64,000 nucleotides of DNA, taken from Cololabis saira. Lineage: Eukaryota > Chordata > Actinopteri > Beloniformes > Belonidae. A program made the translations under genes and the position numbers. The stretch covers positions 26,997,090 through 27,061,089 of the forward strand of contig NC_084591.1 in NCBI RefSeq assembly GCF_033807715.1, read 5' to 3'. Position 1 is the first letter of the stretch. Each line of letters opens with the position of its first letter. Below are positions 1 through 12,296 of the stretch, in pieces. Under the pieces are notes generated by a model. That model had not been told where the DNA came from. It searched no databases and was given only the letters and a program-made list of their open reading frames with translations.

Positions 1-51
1 CATCCTCATCATCCTCATCCTCATCATCATCATCCTCATCCTCATCATCTT
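1..51. repeat. CATCCT/CATCAT microsatellite
   Basis: The window opens inside an imperfect run of CAT and CCT triplets. It ends where TCTTCAAG begins. The left end is cut by the window, so the full length is unknown. Confidence 0.9.
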
Positions 52-3000
52 CAAGTTAAATTGATTACCAGCACCTGGCAGCTACTAACCCTCTTAACTT
101 CTATGACAGCAGTAACTTACTGCATTTTGTCTTTGTTTTTTTTTTTTTAATTTAAAGTGACATTGTAATGTTTAACAAGTGGTAGAAACAAGCTGATTTT
201 ATTGTGTCCTGATGTGTGAAATATTGGATTTGAAAGCAAGGTTTGCTCTCTTTAACATGACTGCAGCTGGCATTAGCATGCCTCCCTCTATTTCCTTGCA
301 TCTCGCTAACAAGCACGCACCAGTGGACATTTAAGCACAGAGGTGAGCTACTTAAGAGCTAAAAGTGGTTATGGGTTTCAAATCCTATTATGTAAGAGGT
401 CTACTGTTTGGAACCACAGGCTATATGTGCTTTTTTTTAATCCAAGGAAAAAGCACAAAGAGTTTGTTATGCATCGTGTCACTACCTGAAGTCTGATGAA
501 TCAAATAAGTTATGATAAAATATAACGGCACGGCTGTGCTTTTACTGGTTTCAACAGCCCCAAATCATAGTAAGTGGGAACAATATGGCCAATTCAAATA
601 ATAATAAATACAGTGGTTCCTTACATTTACTGTGACTTTTACTTTTTGCAGATAGCATGGAACCAAGAAATGTAATGTTTTATTTTTTTCATCACCTTCA
701 TTTTATTTAGTGTTTTCCCATTCTTTGTATTTCAGGAAGTAACTGATTGAAAAATACATAAATAAGAAAGACAACAGTTGGGATGGGGCAGTTTAATGCT
801 AATAACACAATAATGATGTCATTTCAAACAGGTGATTTGAAATATGGTGGGAAAGAAGAAAGTGAGTCTGTGCTTAGGTTTTGATGGAAAATACTATTTA
901 ATAGACTCCAGAGGTGGTGTGGCGCATTCACAGCTGAAACACAATAGCTACAAAGTGTGTGACAGCTCCTAAAAGGATTGTTAGAAGGATAATAACACAG
1001 AGAGGAAGAGGCTAGAGGAGAGAATTAATCTTGCTCTCTGTTCAGGCTTTAAAGTTGCTCTGCTGAAGAGAAAAAGTTCAGTCTAGGATGTGACATTAGT
1101 TCATTTTGGATAAATAGCCACTGTATTGCGGGGGCAGAGAAAACCAATCAATGCTCAGATGTTATCTCCCAAAATGTTGACAGCAACAATTTATGCACTT
1201 TAAGCCAGATCATCCTGCCCTGTAAGACGGAACAATCCTTTCATGATGAATAATGAGAAAGGATAAAGATTCTACTGCAAAGACAGGGTTTAAAAGGCAC
1301 TTAATCAAAAAGAAATCATAGCTCGTGCACTTAACATTTAGCTAACTATCAAATCTTTGCAGGGAGCAGTGCAAGACACATTCCTTGCCTCCTGCTTGTT
1401 GGTGTCTCTCCCAATCATGTCTCTGTGGTAATGGTGGAGATGATTTTACAACGCTCCATCTAATTAGCTTGTTACAGAGAGACTAATCAGAGCCAAGGCA
1501 GATAATTAGAGTCTATCAGCACTGGAATGATAATGAAGAATGTACCAGTGTGTGCATGGATGCGTTTTTTTGTAAGGTATTAAACTGTATGTGTATGGGA
1601 CAGCAAGTGTGCAATGCTGCATGTTCTGAGGCTGCAAACATAAGCAATTTCCTTCTAATCTGTTGAGTTAAGTAGAAAGTGTCTGTGAGTGATGCCCCTT
1701 GAGCACCAAACCGACACAAGCTGTCTCACCTGACCAGGACAAAAGATGTGATGAAATAAGGGGCAGAGGCTCACAGTCTTCAGTTGAATTTTCTAAGTCA
1801 AATATGCCTTGTGCACATTGTGTGATGAAAAGCTGGTCCATACTGTGCACTACAATCCCATAAGGATAAAAGCATCTGCTGGATGACTAACATAATAATG
1901 CATTTTGAAAAGTTGGATGATAGGGGTACTCTGTGTGGCTGACAAAGGCTCAGAGAGTACAATGGGTATGGTGTGTGCGTATGGTGCACGTTCGTGAGTT
2001 GTGCATGAGCGTGTGAGAATTTTCCATCTCACTGCAGGCCATTCTGTTGATGTTTCCTGCTGTTAATCCTCTCCTTCAGTACTTGCTATATAAAGCTGCT
2101 AAGTGGCTTGCCTCTATGAAAAAAAGTGTGTCTGTGCACATATGTGCTGCCCACAGTACAAGGACACTGAGTATGTGTGGGAAGGGGATGAGAGGAAAGG
2201 GAGTAAAGGAGAAGTACTGATACAGGAACACAAATATCTACAGAGGGAAAGAAAGACACTGTGGAGGGGAGGAAGCGGCAGTGTGGTGTAAGTAGTATTG
2301 TGGGATGCCTATACCGGAAAAAAGTAAAATAACTTAGCAGAGAGAAGAGCACAAGGGATACGCAACAAACGCTGTATAGTACAACAAAAGATGGTGAGAA
2401 AGTCCTTGACTGGGAACAAAATATACAGTTTCAGACCAGGAGAGGAGAAAATTAGGATAGAACACACAGAATCATTAATAACACATCCATCCCCTGTTCC
2501 TGCTTCCTCCACTGAGGGAAGAAAATTAAGATATGAATACGTTGGTGTGGAATTAGACAAATTGCGTCTGCAAGCATAAACATCAATGGCCCGTGCGAGA
2601 CGTGGAATTTCAGGGGTGTTTTTTAGCAGCCATTGAATAGAAAGTGAAAATCAACCTCAAGGGGAGGGTAATGAGGTACATTAACCAAATGTTTGCTGTG
2701 TCAATGGAGGCTCTATTCCAAGCCCCACCCCCACCCCGCCTCGCCTTTTGAACCTTTGGGCTTAGAGCAGTGTGAAGCTGTCAGCAGGATATCAACTCGC
2801 TAAAAGCACTTGGGATTGAAGTCTATTAAGTCGGGGTTACCCCACGCAACACAGTGTGGACTTCTTAGTGGTTCAGAATGGCTGACACACTTTCCATGTA
2901 AACAGACATGCTGGTACATTCATCCCAGAACAATTACGAACGCTAAATGTTTCCCAATTCTGCTCAAAATCTCAAATCCAATTCTGCATCACTATGGAGC

Positions 3001-3680
3001 GTGTAGGGATGAAGCACACACATGCAGTCTCAATATAATTTTAGCCCTGCTTGCAAATAATGTGAAACAGAGACCTTGACAATTATATAAAAGTAGGAAG
3101 TGTGATATCAAAGTGTCATTCCAAGGGGAACTTCAATTCACATACTTTGGCAATTTAATAATGTCAAATCACTTGGAAGACCCCTGAGAAAAACACAGTA
3201 ACTGTGAGTGTCGATGGAAAAAAAGCTGAGTTTGTATTTTGTGAAACAAGTTTTCATTGATTTCATCCAACTAAAAAACAGCAGCAATTGTATTTCAGGA
3301 TATAACTTTAGCTCTGTCCACTTTAGCATTGTGGCTCCCAGCTGATGACAGCTGATGATGACAACAAGACTGGCATAGGTGAGACAGGCATGCCCTGCAG
3401 GTAAGTATACTTTTGCTTCAAACTTATTAACTCTGGGTCACTTCAGTGAACAGAGCAATCGGTCTCAAGGAAAGACTGGAGTGTGGCCAGGTGAGACTAA
3501 CTGATGGCAGGAAATACTCCAACGGGGCAGATAGGCGGACCACATGTCCACACAGTGAAACCCTCAAGACACGGACTCTCTAAGTTAACCACAAGCATAA
3601 CACAAAAAAAAAATCCCAGTGAGATGTAAGATGGGCTAAACAAAAAGAATCAAATAGAACCCCAATGGGAAATGACAATA
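52..3680. other. Gene-less stretch, probable cadherin intron 1 (part 1)
   Basis: AT-rich sequence with no exon-like reading frame on either strand. The small open frames here have vertebrate non-coding composition, with many stops nearby and low-complexity Ser/Leu/His content. It is assigned to the first intron of the minus-strand cadherin gene only because that gene's first exon ends at 24,591 and nothing else intervenes. It could also be intergenic if exon 2 lies in here unnoticed. Confidence 0.4.
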
Positions 3681-3689
3681 AGACCCTTA

Positions 3690-4640
3690 GAACATGCAGT
3701 TGTTACTGGTCCAAATTGACCAACGATCTTGGCCTGCAAATCCACTAATGGAAAGCAAAGTGTGGAGGGTGGGACCATTTGCACACTTACACTGCATCAG
3801 CAGACTGGACAAGTGGGGGGCTAACAGCCTAATGAGCACCACTGTACTACTGAATTCACAATTCCAGCTGTCGAAGGACAACCGATCCAACAGCACGGGC
3901 CCCAGCAACAGGACGAGTGGCCCATGGAACCAGCAAGCAGCCAACCTGCATGAGAGCAGCAATGGAGAAATCAATCCAACCAGCCAAAGTGAAATGGTCA
4001 AAAGGCAGCGATAAGGAGGCATGGAGATGCTTTGACCAGAGTCTACTACCAACCGTACAAAACTCCCTGACAGGCAGTATAACCTCCAAACTCAACCTTC
4101 TGGGTAACAGCATCTATGATGAAGGAAAGGTGAGGAAAAATGCAAGAGAAAAAATGCCCATAAGCAAAAATGAGGGAAAATGATGTTAATCCCCAAACTG
4201 GTAAAGGAGAGACCATTGCTTCAGAAAGGAAGGGAGGAAAGCTAAGGAGCTAAGGAGAAGTATACAAGAATGTCCAATGGGGCTAAAGTTGTTGTGGAGG
4301 CTAATGAAAGCGACTTGGAAGGTCCAACCTATCTGATCAGCATGATGCAGAGCCATAATCACTTACTCCTGAAGGAGAAAGATTCTTGGAGCATCTATCA
4401 GTTCACAGATACATACAGTACCTACCGAAAGTGGAGGGAAAGATTTTCTTCTTTTCAGTGGTGGCACGATGCATGGCCAAATACTTCCTGTCCAAGAATG
4501 ACATTGGCACTAGTTCTCAGAGGCCAGGGGTACCAGGGTTTGCTGACTGTATAGGTTATATCATTAGTAGTAGTTCATGTAGTTTGACATCTACGCAGCT
4601 TGATAAGACACGTCTGGCTGGCAGTTATATTAAAAGGGTA
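3690..4640 (+). mobile_element. Decayed non-LTR retrotransposon reverse transcriptase fragment
   Basis: Plus-strand frames, interrupted by stops and frameshifts, resemble a LINE open reading frame common in fish. Around 3,990-4,180 the reading begins KVKWSKGSDKEAW and continues with a charged pre-RT region. Around 4,425-4,545 it reads KVEGKIFFFSVVARCMAKY followed by IGTSSQRPGVPGFADCIGY. The second part matches, by recall, an RT palm signature of the type 'VEGKIFFSVVARR...DTSxQKAGxPGFxGCxEH'. The reading then breaks off, so the catalytic DD motif is absent. Clade assignment (R2/Nimb/I-like) is not possible by eye. It is a dead copy. Confidence 0.6.
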
Positions 4641-4643
4641 TAG

Positions 4644-4730
4644 TAATCAAATCAAATCAAATTATTCTTTATTTATATAGCACTTTTCATACGTACGTAC
4701 GTTCATAAGTGCTTAACATAATAAAATCAA
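4644..4730 (+). repeat. Interspersed-repeat tail: (CAAAT)n plus TTTATTTATATAGCACTTTT
   Basis: Tandem AATCAAATCAAATCAAAT runs into TTTATTTATATAGCACTTTT, then (CGTA)3 and AAGTGCTTAACA. I recognise the 'TTTATTTATATAGC' block and a following 'AAGTGCTT' as a widely dispersed teleost repeat, but cannot name the family. It sits directly after the RT fragment. Because that fragment is truncated before its C-terminus, the two need not be the same insertion. Confidence 0.5.
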
Positions 4731-4812
4731 CGCTAATGGCTAAAAACACACATCAGGTCATCGTCACGCACATCCTCACATTGATACCCACACAGCACAC
4801 ATGCCCCCCCTC

Positions 4813-4932
<120 letters not shown>

Positions 4933-5553
4933 AATAACAGATTCAAAGTTTCACATGCTTGAAATAAATACTAGGCCAGTAAATTGTTTCTGCAAGTCAT
5001 TATGATGCCAATGTAATTTGCAACCAGTGATTAGCTTACTAGTGCTTAGTTTGTAAAAAAAAAAAAAAAAGAAAAAAAAATCCATATTTGGTTAAATCTG
5101 TATTTCAGGTTTGTTTGTTTTTGTTTTTGTCTTTTTTTACCACTAGGGTTTCAAGTATGACTTCTCAGCTCCCATCTTACTTGAAAATGTTCAAACTCAA
5201 GGCCTCAAAATGGCAGTCAAAAAACAACATTTGATATGTATAGGTGATAAAGTCAAAGGTAGCCTCTCAAAGATGAGTGGCATTGATTCAAAGTACAGAC
5301 TGCTAAATGGTCAGGAGCATAATACTGGCTATGTGAGTTTCTATGTGCATTTGTGAAAGAAAATGATCAGAGGCACTCCCCGCTGACATCAGCTGGTTGT
5401 CTATAAACTGTCTCATTGTATAAATTATGAGGAAACCAAAGCAGCTGAAGGATTGAGGATTGAGAGTTAGACTACCCGAAGATATCAATAAGAGTAAAGC
5501 ATAATTATTCAACTACCCTTTTAGCCCTTTTTCAACAAAACATTTTATATAGA

Positions 5554-5643
5554 AGATGGATGGATGGATGGATGGATGGATGGATGGATGGAAGGTGGAT
5601 GGATGGATGGATGGATGGATGGATGGTTGGATGGACAGATAGA
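5554..5643. repeat. (ATGG)n tetranucleotide microsatellite
   Basis: About 90 bp of ATGG/GGAT units, interrupted once by GAAGGT and near the end by GTTGG and ACAGAT. Interruptions of this kind suggest an older array. Confidence 0.95.
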
Positions 5644-8600
5644 TGCATGTTGAAAGGCCCATGACAACTATAATATTATATTATTTGTGGTACTGTAGGC
5701 ACATTTATTTCTTGTAGTTTAGCCAAAGGACTTGAAAATAAAAACTTTCTCAATCCCTTTTGTTTTATTGCTTTGAGCTGAGAAAAATGTTCCCTATTCA
5801 ATCGCATAAAAAGGGAGAATTCTGAGAAGAGCAAGTCCTGCATGGAGATATACAGGTCTTGTATGTATGGCCTCCAAGGAAATGAAATGTATAATTTTGC
5901 TGAAATATTTTTAAAGTTCTTTTGAAACAGCTTTAGCCTCGCTTTACCGTTTGGCTTTACATAAAAACAAGAGAGAGAGAGAGAAAAAAAAAGAAACAAA
6001 AAAAGAAACCCACCGTATTTGCTCCAGTGAGACCCTGCCCACACATGTTCAGCAAAAAGTGAGCATGGTTCAAAGGGAACACACCGTTATCCGTGTGGTG
6101 TAAAGTCAGGGCTGTATAATGAAAACACTCCGTCAGCTCTGAATACATCAGGTACTGAGTTGCAATTGTCCTCAGTCTCTCTTTACGGTTTGTGTCATTC
6201 TCCCTTGTCAACTGTTGAATAAATCCAAAATGCCTTAGATGTGATGCGAACTTGAAAGGATGGCATTTCTATGATTCAGCTGTGATAGCAGGTTTGTTTC
6301 TCACTACATCACTTAAATGAGGCGGTGAGCAATGCAACTTGTTAATAGGCATGAGTACAGTACAAAAACTATAAATTCCTAACTAGTGGATGAATTGCAT
6401 TTTCTTACATTTTTTGTATCTTTTAACATCGGTTTCTGTTGATTGATGTAAAAAATGAATATGTCTATTGATTAAAGGAATATGTACAGGTAGATTTTAT
6501 TCTCTAGATATAGAGAATAAAACCTTTTTAAAAGATATCTCAGGCCTGAACAGGAGACGACAGTGATAGCAGGCTTTTAGGTAAGTCCAAAATGTTTTGC
6601 TCATTGCTTTTATTGAACTTCCTTTTAGACTTAAATTACTCTTTCTTTGAATTAATTAGATGAAGTGGACTGTTTTTTTTTTTTTTTAACCTGAGCCAAA
6701 GGGCACATCTTAATTATTTTAACAAAGCAGGTAATCAGGTTCTTGTTTATATGACCTACATTGTAACAAGAAACCAGCTGTGTCTGTGTGCTTGGTCAAT
6801 TACAGATTCCTGATTGCCAACAGACCAGTTTGTTTTGGGACTCTTTCCTAATATGTGCTGCTCCTGGTGCACTGCTGCGGTCATGATTAAAATGAGCCGG
6901 TTGCGGATGTTTTAGAAAAGTGCCCACAGAACTCACCACTCACATCCTTGCTGCACATGATTTGTAACCACATGGTAATTTTCCCAGGACTGCAAATCTG
7001 ACCTTAAATCTGCTGTAAAAAGGTTATAAAACTGTGATTCTCGCCTGACAGAGACGCAATAATAAATGCATGAGCTTAAGTGTTGCTTTATTTCTTCCTT
7101 ACCCTGAAAATGTACCATACAAATCTTTTAAGTCGTAACAGGCTGACTAAAGATCACTTGAACATGAAGCGACAGCAGAGAGGCGCAGCAAAAAATACAT
7201 CCATGACGGGTATGTTAGTCACTTTCAAGATGACTCATCAAATCCCTGCTAGCCATGAAGATGGGGATACAAATTAGCTTAAGTGAGGTAATCACATTGT
7301 GATGTCAGTTCTGAAAAGCAGCCCTTCTTTCTTCTATTAAGCAGACATCTTTTGATTATATGTCCATACAGATTTCTCCTAAAAAATAACAACACTTTTA
7401 TAGTATAATATTTGGTGTCAGACCGTACCATGTAACAAGAAATATGTATCAGCATGAGGAGATATCTGATATTAAAATTCTCCCGGCATTGACCATTGAC
7501 ATCCTGTGATTAAATAATTAATTAATGAAAAAGCTGAATAGGATTTGTTACATTTATCAGCATAAAAGGAAGCTTTTTTATTAAACCTTCACATTATTTG
7601 ATATTCACTGATAGTATGCTGAGCACCCCATGGTTGTTTGAGTGTTAAGTTTCCATTCCTTCAAAATCCAAGGTCTAGAATTAGCGATCAGCATGTGTGC
7701 AGGAATATTACAGCATAAAGACTGAAAGTGATACCCGAGTCATCAAGATTTATCAGAAGCACAAAACCATATCAGATGGTTGTAGGAGGGTATTATTCTA
7801 TGTGAGGCAGGACACATCTCTACATTGCACCTTTGATACGAGAATTTCCTGCCATTTACTTAAATTCCCCATTTAATCATTCTGCTATGCAATCTCCACA
7901 TAATCTATCGGAACCTACTATACATAACATGGAGATTTCTTTCAAGTCTAGAGCAGTCAGTGGGGCAGGTTCTAGTTCCTAGCCAAACAAAAATATGTTA
8001 TATCTCCCTTTAACGGAGAGTAAATCACTCTGCCGTGAATCTTTTTAGTCATGCTTCTGGATCTATCACACAACCGAGTGCTGAACACAAACAACACCGC
8101 GTCAGGGGAAGATCTATGCTTTGCTCTCATGGTGGGTTAGTTGTTGACAGAATCCAAATAGTGCTCGTGTACCTGCTGTCACAAGTATTGGAAATACCGC
8201 TGAAAGTTGTACAGACTTATGTTTACCAGTTTAAGGTAAAAGTTTCATTGAGTTTTACCTCAAGGGCTTCATAGACAAAAGTACACCAAATAGATGTGTC
8301 AGTTTAGCTTTGATAATCAATATGAGCTTACTAAAAAGACTGACTAATCCTGGGCATGAATAACATCTTTTTTTTTTCTTTTTTTGTTCTGAATTGCCGA
8401 AATGGAAACACATTGAAACCAAACAAACATCTGCTGATAAAAGACACAAAAAAGCTCCTGCCCTGACAGAAATGATCAGAGTCACTGTGACAAACAGACC
8501 TCGAGGTACAAGCGCTGAGCTTCATTTATGTTTAGTCACTTAACTCCCCACGTGGCTGTTTTTGGAGAAAAAAAACGATATATTAATGCTTATTTCATAT

Positions 8601-9268
8601 TACCTTGGCCACAACTTGCAACGATAAAGAAAAAAAAAAGGGCTATTTACACAGGTAAGAGCTTCTTCCATACCACAGGATCACTTTTACCTTGGGACGA
8701 GCCAGTAAATTAGTAGAAATAAATAGCTGAAATGAAATATTATTTTATATGTGACTGAATCAATTCTCAGCTTGGCCTTGATGACACATAAATGTACCAT
8801 TTTGTACATGGCAGCATTTATCGTGCCCTGCTGCAGAAGCACTTTGTCTTTGTATCGTGCAAATCTACTGGAAGTCTCGAGAAAGGACACTGAGAAACGA
8901 GTTTTACTCTGAGAAGCATTTAGAAGGTATTGATGGATACAGGTGGATGGACAAAAGCTCTGTCATCAGAAATGTCCATATTGCATTGTCGCGTCTCTAA
9001 TGAAAGTGCTTCTATTGTATTCGATAACACGGGACAAGATGTATAACTGACCAGAGTTAAATGTATATCATTGTTTGCTTAAGGAAGAATGATTCAGAAA
9101 GCAATAAGATTCTTATTAATAGTGACTCACTGTTTAGAGTACATTTGTGACCTCCTCGCTGCCACCTGTACTGAGCTTGAGCCGCACAGCTTAATGAAGG
9201 CTGAATTATTATTTGAGCACGACAGGTTGCCCAAGATTTTAAACTGGTCAGAGTTGCTGTTTAAATGT
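5644..9268. other. Gene-less stretch, probable cadherin intron 1 (part 2)
   Basis: No gene recognised. The stretch holds homopolymer A/T runs (near 6,671, 8,368 and 8,629) and a perfect 12-bp hairpin at 6,495-6,522. Short open frames are not supported by any domain, splice-site pairing or codon pattern. Confidence 0.4.
6495..6522. repeat. Perfect 12-bp inverted repeat
   Basis: TTTTATTCTCTA, a 4-nt GATA loop, then TAGAGAATAAAA. The arms are exact reverse complements. The surroundings are AT-rich, so chance is possible. Confidence 0.8.
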
Positions 9269-9276
9269 GTTGAGCC

Positions 9277-10014
9277 CAGTACTCGAGTTGAGGGGGGATG
9301 AGGGGGGATGGCATCCCCCCTGAAATAAAAACAGTAAAAATCCTCCCCCCTGTAAAACTGCCATCCCCCCTTTCCATCCCTTATGTCATTTCATCAGTGA
9401 ATGTGGTTTTACTGCTATTTCAACATTTAGAGTCATCACCATAAAAATAACACCATAAAAATAACTTATTGGACAATTTTCACCTGTTTCAAGTAAATTT
9501 TCACTTGAAATAAGTAGAAAAATCTGCCAGTGGGACAAAATTTATCTTCTTATTCCAAGCAAAAAAATCTTGTTCCACTGGCAGATTTTACTACTTATTT
9601 CAAGAGAAAATCTACTTGAAACAGGTGAAAATTGTTGTTTTTTCCAGTGATGAGTCTTGTTTTAAGTGTAATAAGATTTTTTTACTAAAATGAGACATTT
9701 TAACTAGAAATAGGACAAATATTCTTATTTTGAGTTTTTGCAGTGATCCATTTTACTGTGAAGGACAGAGTCATATTGATAAGTTCAGAAAACTGTTTTT
9801 TATTTTTGTGTTTTGATGTATTTGATGTAAGCCCAGTGGATATTTAAAGCTTACAGAAGGCTGCATTTAACTGCTGCTATGTCATTGCTGCAGGTGTTTT
9901 GGTCAGTGCTATTATTTGTAATATATTATATTATTTGTAATGAGCACAAATTATCTGTCCCCATATGATAAAATCCACCATCCCCCCTGATTTTTTTTTA
10001 CAACTCGAGTACTG
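9277..10014. mobile_element. hAT-type MITE, 738 bp, intact TIRs and 8-bp TSD
   Basis: The element starts CAGTACTCGAGTTG and ends with the exact reverse complement, CAACTCGAGTACTG. It is flanked on both sides by the identical octamer GTTGAGCC (9,269-9,276 and 10,015-10,022). An 8-bp duplication with ends beginning CAG fits the hAT superfamily. GGGGGGATG/CATCCCCCC blocks near both ends form a second inverted layer. No transposase frame is present, so it is non-autonomous. The interior carries a separate long fold-back (9,474-9,634). Confidence 0.9.
9474..9634. repeat. Imperfect 60-bp inverted repeat nested in the hAT MITE
   Basis: The left arm runs from CAATTTTCACCTGTTTCAAG to ATCTGCCAGTGG. 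The right arm runs from CCACTGGCAGAT to CTTGAAACAGGTGAAAATTG. The arms match over about 60 bp with a few mismatches and are separated by about 40 bp. The following block to about 9,745 ends in TTTTTGCAGTG, a string I associate with another teleost hAT repeat, so this may be one element inserted in another. Confidence 0.8.
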
Positions 10015-10311
10015 GTTGAGCCTCCATTTATAATCCAGAATTCTGAGAATCAAAGCATGTTGATATTGCCTCGTATATGATTATGCAGTTATGGACACTA
10101 AATGCAAATTGCAGCCATTTTTGCGGCATAATGCATGAAGGTACAATCTTCTTTGTAATGTTGTTACCAAAATAGCTCACTACTATCCCAAACACAACAC
10201 TACTTAAAGCAGGGGGAAAACCAGAGTAGTTTCATAGAATGACAAAAATAAAAGCCCTCATTCACCAACTAAGAGCAATGTATGCCTAAAACCAACTTAC
10301 ACAGTTTTTAA

Positions 10312-10377
10312 GATTCTGATGCGCAGAATCTTTAAAGCTGCCTCCAGCAGCTCAATCTTGGAGCTCCTGCTGGAGGC
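10312..10377. repeat. Two adjacent perfect hairpins
   Basis: The first hairpin has stem GATTCTG/CAGAATC (10,312-10,330) with a 5-nt loop. Nine bases on, the second has an 11-bp stem GCCTCCAGCAG/CTGCTGGAGGC (10,340-10,377) around a 16-nt loop. The second is too short for a typical microRNA precursor. No function is claimed. Confidence 0.75.
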
Positions 10378-10382
10378 ACATG

Positions 10383-11215
10383 GCTCACACATTTTTGATT
10401 ATAAATTCCAGCAAGTGTAACATCTCTGGTAATGACTTGTGAGGACACCCCCTGACAAAAGCACGACACACGCTAAAGATTATTGCAACAGCAGGAGACT
10501 TGGTGGGATAATCATGGTGTACTGTGTCTTACACAGCATCACCATGAAATGTGGTGTACCAATTCCCTCCCAACCTCCGTAGTTACACTTAATATTCAAA
10601 CAGAGATTGTACTTTTCTTCTTGTTTTGTCATAGTTGGACACAATTGATCTTAATGAAATTCCTGAGATACACAAGACAATACTGCAGAATTGCACTACA
10701 ACTATTCCTTTTTCAACCATAGGTTGTTGAGAGTGAAGTCACTGCAGACTTTCAAATATATTATCTTAATAACATACAAGGAAATTTTAAAGCTTCAGTA
10801 GAAGGGTTCTTTGCATGTTTTTTTTTTGTTTTTTTTTAATTACTAAAATGAAGATTGATGGTCAGTGTTCAGGTTATATGCTCCACAAATGCACTTTTTC
10901 ACATTCTCCATCTGGTTTTGGTTTATGAACACTGCCCCACAGTCCTTGAAAGTCATTTTCAGCTCAGTCTAGCTTTATTATTAACATTAAAATATGGATT
11001 ATGGTCCATTTACTTTCATAATTAAAAGCGGAAAAAGCAGAGAAGATTCACTGAAATACATACAAAGCATAAAATCGTCCCAATATTTCTGCAAATGTTA
11101 AATACACCATCAAAGCCAACGAGACTCTGCGTTTCCAGCAAATCAATACCAGTCCTACAGCGTAAATGAGGCCAGTAACAAGTTGACTGAATACGAGATA
11201 AGTTTCAGTTGTGTC
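10383..11215. other. Gene-less stretch between two mobile elements
   Basis: AT-rich sequence with a poly(T) run near 10,820. No gene, RNA gene or repeat family was recognised. Confidence 0.4.
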
Positions 11216-12296
11216 TTAAAAGGAACCCTGGCTATTAAGACATGTAGGTCTTAAAAGATAAATGTTGGTATCAATTATAACAATGTGATATAAAAAACCT
11301 TGTTGATGTCTTCGTTTTTATAAAATTTGAAAATATAATTTAACTCGTAGGTCGCCATTGTTGTTTACATTCTGGGTAGTGACGTCAGACGGTGGCTCCT
11401 GCTAACCCCCGTCCACTGTTTTGACACCCAGAAACAGATGAAAACACAGCTAAACAGGTGACGGCGCACAAGAAACACAGATAAAAACACAGCTAAACAT
11501 TAAGGTGATGGCGCACCTACAAAAAAGTAAAAAACAAAAAAAAAAAAAGCCGATAGCCGATGCTACAATAAAAACCCCAGCCAGATCTGGCGTCATTAAA
11601 TTAAATAAAGATGTTCTTGCCTATTTGACGCGAAGTCTGCGCCTCCCGTTTCGTCAAATTCCCGGGCCAGTCCCCTCAGCCTCTGGTCTGTCATCACCCA
11701 GCACCTAGGCCGGTTTTAGGGGGGGGCAGGGGTGGGCTATGCCCACCCAAACGTGCATCCTGCCCACCGGCGTCTCCATCCCGGCGGCGGCGAGAGCGGA
11801 GAGCGGAGCGCTGCGGGCTCATAGAGCCACGGCTATGCAGGCTACGCAGGAGCCTACGCCGTAGGCTACGGCGTAGACGGCGTAGCCGTGGCTCTAGAGC
11901 CCGCAGCGCTCCGCCATCCGCCAGATCTGGCTGGGGTTTTTATTGTAGCATCGGCTATCTGCTAGTTGAAACGTGTGGTCTGTTAGTCTATCTGAGTTTT
12001 ATGGTGTTTTTATAGTTCATGCTGTATGGTGCGGTACTTTTTTCTTTTTTCTTTTTTTTACTTTTTTGTAGGTGCGCCGTCACCTTAATGTTTAGCTGTG
12101 TTTTGATCTGTGTACGGGGGCTAGCAGGAGCCACCGTCTGAATGTAAACAACAATGGCGACCTACGAGTTAAATTATATTTTCAAATTTTATAAAAACGA
12201 AGACATCAACCAGGTTTTTTATATCACATTGTTATAATTGATACCAACATTTATCTTTTAAGACCTACATGTCTTAATAGCCAGGGTTCCTTTTAA
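11216..12296. mobile_element. Long fold-back DNA transposon between TTAA sites
   Basis: The ends are exact inverted copies, AAGGAACCCTGGCTATTAAG at 11,220 and its reverse complement finishing at 12,292, each abutted by TTAA. A TTAA duplication fits piggyBac or Kolobok families; the ends do not begin CCC, so piggyBac is not certain. The arms stay complementary for about 200 bp. With interruptions they stay complementary almost to the centre, where a GC-rich near-palindrome (about 11,806-11,915) includes GCCTACGCCGTAGGC. The left arm has a 13-bp insertion (GTAGTGACGT region near 11,380), a partial tandem duplication near 11,430-11,510, and about 220 bp without a mirror partner (11,587-11,805). 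No transposase is present; the 67-residue frame at 11,505-11,708 has no recognisable domain. Confidence 0.85.
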
